NCBI GenBank assembly: GCA_947631385.1
Contig: CANRLE010000013.1
Location: 1 to 19,247 of the forward strand
Length of the DNA: 19,247 bases
Reading direction: 5' to 3'
DNA from: an uncultured Clostridia bacterium
GTDB taxonomy: Bacteria > Bacillota > Clostridia > TANB77 > CAG-508
In this document: piece by piece, positions 16,151 through 19,247 of the stretch
Layout of the letters: the number at the start of each line of letters is the position of its first letter
Numbering within the stretch: position 1 is the first letter of the stretch
The notes under the pieces: model-generated
What the model saw: only the letters and a program-made list of their open reading frames with translations
The model's database searches: none
Told to the model about the DNA's origin: nothing
Made by a program: the position numbers and the translations under genes

Positions 16151-16943
16151 CTATTTTAGCAAAATAGTAATATAAAATCCGCAACACACAACATAAAAAA
16201 CTAAGAAGAACTTCGGTAACAGAAGATAAACTAGGGAGTAAAACAAAAATAGAACCAATAGTAAACCCAATAATGCTATAAAAAGTTGGAGCGTAATAGT
16301 TATCTAACAAATACTTAGTTAAGTTCATAAAACAAAATCCACCAATAATTAAACCAATAGATAAAGGCAACAATACTGGAAAATATAAATTAGAAATTGA
16401 TGCTAAGTAAATATCATAAATACCTAAAAGCATCAAAATAATTGTACTGCTAACACCAGGAACAATAACACCGATAGACATGCAAAATCCACATATAACA
16501 AAATAAAGAAAATTAATATTTTGTAAAGATGGTGGAATTAAATAGTTTTCTAAAAAGATGCAACCAATTCCAATTAAAAGAGCTAATGAAAAAAATAATA
16601 AGTAAGACAACTTAAAGGTTGTTTTTTTATTTGCTTCTCTAATTAAAGAGGGAAGGCTTCCTAAAATTAATCCAATAAAAATAGATTTTGTTTGTATGGG
16701 AAAGTGATATAGGCTATAATTTAATCCTTTGCTAAATAACAAAATTCCTAAAGTGGCACCTATGGCAATAGGAAATAAAAATTTTATATTTTGTCTAATA
16801 TTTTTAAAGAAGTTTAAAATACTATCTAAAAGTTTTTCGTAAATTCCAAAAATAACGCAAAACACACCGCTACTAATTCCGGGTAAAATAGCACCAGAAC
16901 CAATTGCAATTCCTTTTAAGACATCTAACAAAAATACTTTCAT
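16151..16943 (-). CDS. DUF368 membrane protein (PopT-type polyprenyl phosphate transporter), +1 shift at CGG near the C-terminus
   Basis: This highly hydrophobic polytopic protein carries the DUF368 marks: DVLKGIAIGSGAILPGISSGV near the N-terminus and GVIVPGVSSTIILMLLGIYD in the middle. These are the two inverted PG(I/V)SS re-entrant motifs. DUF368 proteins have been implicated in returning undecaprenyl phosphate across the membrane for wall synthesis. The ATG at 16943 follows AAGAGGT; a GTG at 16952 would lie inside that site. The zero frame reaches CGG (16181-16179) and would add a polar tail ending at 16122. Skipping the C gives LGFYITILLK and a TAG at 16153-16151, 263 residues in all. A final Gly in a hydrophobic helix fits the family better. 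The zero-frame end is still possible, so this is the weakest of the five shift cases on its own. Confidence 0.85.
16178..16181 (-). other. Putative +1 recoding site UUG-C-GGA
   Basis: In-frame CGG (16181-16179) in the last helix of the DUF368 protein. Skipping the C gives Gly and then the hydrophobic end FYITILLK. The P-site codon UUG is the same as in the DUF5665 gene. Confidence 0.68.
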
Positions 16944-17024
16944 GTATAACACCTCTTTTAACTATATGAGAGATGAGGAAGATTATACTGACCTTTCAGT
17001 CTATTCGCTTTTTTTATTTGTTTG

Positions 17025-17033
17025 TGATATAAT
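17025..17033 (+). promoter_or_regulatory. Extended -10 promoter for the acyl-CoA ligase
   Basis: TGATATAAT (17025-17033) is an extended -10 box 29 nt before the ATG. No good -35 is present. A TATAAT on the opposite strand (16987-16982) may serve DUF368, making this a divergent promoter region. Confidence 0.45.
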
Positions 17034-17062
17034 GACCACATAATTTATACAAGGAGAAAGAA

Positions 17063-18796
17063 ATGAGTAAAAGGCATGAACATGTAAAAATAAATGATTT
17101 AAAAGATATGTTGAAAAAATCAGGAGCAAAATTTGGAAATCAAATTGCTTATCAAATAAGAATAGCTGAAAATTCTTATGAATATATAACACATAAAGAA
17201 GTTAGAGAAAAAATTAATGCATTAGGTACAGCTTTTATTGATATGGGTTTAAAAGGAAAGAGAGTTGCAGTTATTGGAGAAAATAGATATGAATGGGAAA
17301 TAGCTTATTTAGCAATTGTTTGTGGAGTAGGTATTGTAGTTCCGCTAGATAAATCTTTACCAGAAAATGAGTTGAAAAATTTATTAGAGCGTTCTGGAGT
17401 AGAGGCTATTGTTTATAGTAAAAAATATGAAACTGTATTGGAAGATGCTAAAAAAGAAGGAATAGGAAAATTAAAGCATTTAATATGTATGGATTCAGAA
17501 GAACATAAGAATGGAATTTATTCGGAAAAAGAGTTGATTGAAAGAGGAATTAAATTAATTCAGCAAGGAAATAAAGAATATTTAGAAGCAAAAATTGACC
17601 CTAAAGAAATGAGCATAATGTTATTTACTTCTGGAACAACTTCTGCTTCCAAGATTGTTGCACTATCTCATTACAATATTTGTTCTAATTTAATGGATAT
17701 TGCTTCTATTTTAGATATAGATGAAAATGATGTATTTCTATCTTTTCTTCCACTGCATCATGTATTTGAATGTACAGTTGGTTTTTTATTTGCTTTATAT
17801 ACAGGAGCGAAAACAGTATTTGCTGATGGCATTAGATATATTCCAGATAATATGAAAGAATATAAAGTTTCTGTTATGGCATCTGTGCCAGCAATTTATG
17901 AAGGTATCTTTAAAATAATTTTAAGGCAAATAGAAAAAGAAGGCAAATTAGAAGAATTTATACAAAAGCAAGAACAATATAGAAATAGCTCTATGGAGAA
18001 GAAAAAAGAGGTATTTCATGAAGTTCATGAGATGTTGGGTAATAATGTTAAACTATTAATTAGTGGAGCTGCTAGCTTAGATGCTAGAATAGAAGAAAAT
18101 TATAGGTTAATGGGATTTAATTTGGTTCAAGGATATGGATTAACTGAAACATCACCAGTTGTTGCTATTGGGACGAATGAACATCATAAAGTTGGTTCGA
18201 TTGGAAAAACTGTACCAAGTGTAAAAGCAAAAATTGTAAATCCAGATACACAAGGAGTAGGCGAATTAGTTATACAAGGACCTAATGTAATGATTGAGTA
18301 TTTTGAAAATAAAGTAGAAACAAGAAAAGCTATAGTAGATGGATGGTTTTATACTGGGGATTTAGCAAGAATTGATGAAGAAGGTTATATTTTTATCTGT
18401 GGAAGAAAGAAAAGCGTTATTGTATTGAAAAACGGGAAAAACATTTTTCCAGAAGAAATGGAAAATTTGATTAATAGAATTGAAGGAATTGAAGAGTCTT
18501 TTGTGTTTGGTAAGCAAATGTCAGAAGATAAAAATGATATTAAAATATTTGCTAAACTTGTTTATAATAAAGACATTGTGGAAGAAGCTTACAAAGTAAC
18601 TGAACAAGAAGAAATTTATCAGGCAATGAAGCAGAAAATCAAAGAAATTAATCAAACAATGCCACATTATAAAGCAATTAGAGGTATTATTTTAACTCAA
18701 GAACCACTAATTAAAACAACAACAAATAAGATAAAAAGACAAAGTAATTTAGAAAAAATTGAAAAAGAGGAAACAACATGGAATTGCAAAATTTAA
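17063..18796 (+). CDS. AMP-dependent acyl-CoA synthetase/ligase (long-chain type)
   Basis: The 577-residue product belongs to the ANL adenylating superfamily. Seen are the P-loop-like TSGTTSASK (189-197), LPLHHVFE (229-236), ISGAASLD (333-340), the adenine motif YGLTETSP (358-365), GWFYTGDLARID (427-438), GRKKSVIVLKNGKNIFPEE (447-465) and the catalytic Lys of TNKIKRQ (about 556). This arrangement matches long-chain fatty-acid-CoA ligases, which activate acyl chains via acyl-AMP to acyl-CoA for lipid metabolism. The acyl preference cannot be read from sequence. The start has AAGGAG 6 nt upstream. Its 3' end overlaps the birA start by 19 nt, so the two are translationally linked. CGG occurs only out of frame (TCG GAA, AAC GGG). 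Confidence 0.93.
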   Translation: MSKRHEHVKINDLKDMLKKSGAKFGNQIAYQIRIAENSYEYITHKEVREKINALGTAFIDMGLKGKRVAVIGENRYEWEIAYLAIVCGVGIVVPLDKSLPENELKNLLERSGVEAIVYSKKYETVLEDAKKEGIGKLKHLICMDSEEHKNGIYSEKELIERGIKLIQQGNKEYLEAKIDPKEMSIMLFTSGTTSASKIVALSHYNICSNLMDIASILDIDENDVFLSFLPLHHVFECTVGFLFALYTGAKTVFADGIRYIPDNMKEYKVSVMASVPAIYEGIFKIILRQIEKEGKLEEFIQKQEQYRNSSMEKKKEVFHEVHEMLGNNVKLLISGAASLDARIEENYRLMGFNLVQGYGLTETSPVVAIGTNEHHKVGSIGKTVPSVKAKIVNPDTQGVGELVIQGPNVMIEYFENKVETRKAIVDGWFYTGDLARIDEEGYIFICGRKKSVIVLKNGKNIFPEEMENLINRIEGIEESFVFGKQMSEDKNDIKIFAKLVYNKDIVEEAYKVTEQEEIYQAMKQKIKEINQTMPHYKAIRGIILTQEPLIKTTTNKIKRQSNLEKIEKEETTWNCKI

Positions 18797-19247
18797 CGAC
18801 AAAATTTATAGGTAGAAAAATTTTCTATTATCCTAAAATTGATTCAACTCAATTAGAAGTTTGGAGGAGAGTTGAAGGAAAAAAGATAGAAAGTGGAACA
18901 ATTATAATGGCAGGTATTCAAACAGAAGGAAAACGGTACTCATGGTAGAAAATGGTATACTAGTCAAGAAAATAATATTGCTTTTTCTTTATTATTACAT
19001 GAATCCCATCAAATTAAAAAATTAGAAGGAATTACAATTGATATAGCAAAAATAATTATAGAAATTTTTGAAAAGTTATATAATATAACGCTTAGTATTA
19101 AATGTCCAAATGATATTGTTTATCACGGTAAGAAAATTGGAGGTATTTTAACAGAAACAAGAGTGCAAGGAGATTATTTAGTAGATATGGTTATTGGAAT
19201 TGGCATTAATACTAATCAAAAAAATATTCCAGAGGAGATTGATGGTG
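18778..19247 (+). CDS. birA: Biotin--[acetyl-CoA carboxylase] ligase, partial, read through a +1 shift at CGG
   Basis: The ATG at 18778 overlaps the acyl-CoA ligase end, with GAGG upstream. The zero frame gives KIDSTQLEV (20-28) and GTIIMAGIQTEGK (40-52), then CGG (18934-18936) and TAG four codons after the start of the CGG. Skipping C18934 reads GGT and continues GTHGRKWYTS, IKCPNDIVYHGKKIGGILTE and GIGINTN up to the window edge. The catalytic biotin-binding motif GxGxxGRxW is thus rebuilt as GKGTHGRKW, with the second invariant Gly supplied exactly by the post-shift GGT. KCPND and KKIGGIL are the other ligase motifs. There is no N-terminal HTH, so this is a monofunctional ligase that attaches biotin to carboxylase carrier protein, and pairs logically with lipid metabolism upstream. 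The 3' end is outside the window. Confidence 0.9.
18934..18937 (+). other. Putative +1 recoding site AAA-C-GGU
   Basis: In-frame CGG at codon 53 of birA. Skipping C18934 gives GGT, the invariant second Gly of the GxGxxGRxW motif. The zero frame stops at TAG 18946-18948. This is the only site of the five followed by T instead of A. Confidence 0.88.

Noticed and set aside
16944..16952. Upstream GTG start for the DUF368 gene
   Set aside because: The GTG overlaps the AAGAGGT ribosome binding site itself, so the ATG at 16943 is the proper start.
5820..18937. Simple reassignment of CGG to another amino acid
   Set aside because: Changing the residue at CGG does not help: the zero frame loses homology and stops within 2 to 19 codons at each site, whereas the +1 frame restores the family sequence.
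5820..18937. Classical prfB-type or antizyme-type programmed frameshift
   Set aside because: No in-frame stop at the A site, no shared slippery P-site codon and no regular upstream Shine-Dalgarno or downstream structure was seen.
5718..19247. Random sequencing or assembly indels as the cause of five broken genes
   Set aside because: All five are the same change (one extra C before GG) at in-frame CGG only, while identical local contexts out of frame need no change. Random errors would not track the reading frame. Raw reads are still the decisive check.

Overview
The window is very AT-rich and gene-dense. It carries AGGAGG-type ribosome binding sites, TTGACA/TATAAT promoters and a typical low-GC Firmicutes gene set (ftsY, UPF0182, DUF5665, upp, murD, AI-2E family, guaA, U32/TrhP, DUF368, birA). 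I infer an uncultured-type member of Clostridia (Bacillota). No rRNA or tRNA gene is present, so taxonomy rests on gene content and composition only.

Layout. 1-1827 (minus strand): the end of a surface-polysaccharide cluster with a DUF1972 rhamnosyltransferase (runs off the left edge) and a GT2 glycosyltransferase, driven by a consensus promoter. 1890-6009 (plus): ftsY, a 7-TM UPF0182 protein and a DUF5665 membrane protein. 6023-9517 (plus, with one tiny minus-strand Asn-rich ORF): upp, murD, a Pro-tailed protein of unknown function and a Cys-rich CBS-pair protein. 9545-12185: an AI-2E family membrane protein convergent with guaA, sharing one hairpin between them. 12246-14400 (minus): a 717-residue RelA/SpoT-like protein. 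14450-14699: a 250-bp near-perfect palindrome without genes. 14704-16020: a U32/TrhP-like protein with a consensus promoter. 15990-16111 (minus): a probable small structured RNA. 16151-16943 (minus): a DUF368 (PopT-type) lipid carrier transporter. 17063-19247 (plus): a long-chain acyl-CoA ligase overlapping birA, which runs off the right edge.

The outstanding observation is a recoding pattern. Five genes (DUF5665, murD, the RelA-like gene, DUF368 and birA) cannot be read in one frame. Each becomes a normal full-length family member if exactly one base is skipped, and in all five that base is the C of an in-frame CGG codon, after which the ribosome reads GGA or GGT (glycine). These are also the only five in-frame CGG codons I find in about 5,900 codons. 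About 25 other CGG trinucleotides lie out of frame and need no correction, including one in guaA sharing a 9-base context with a shift site. A sequencer cannot sense reading frame, so this argues strongly for translational +1 recoding at an apparently unassigned CGG codon, not for errors or pseudogenes. The P-site codons (UUG, CCA, UUA, UUG, AAA) do not re-pair well after slipping, and there is no stop codon in the A site and no consistent upstream Shine-Dalgarno element. It therefore does not look like the classical prfB-type programmed frameshift.
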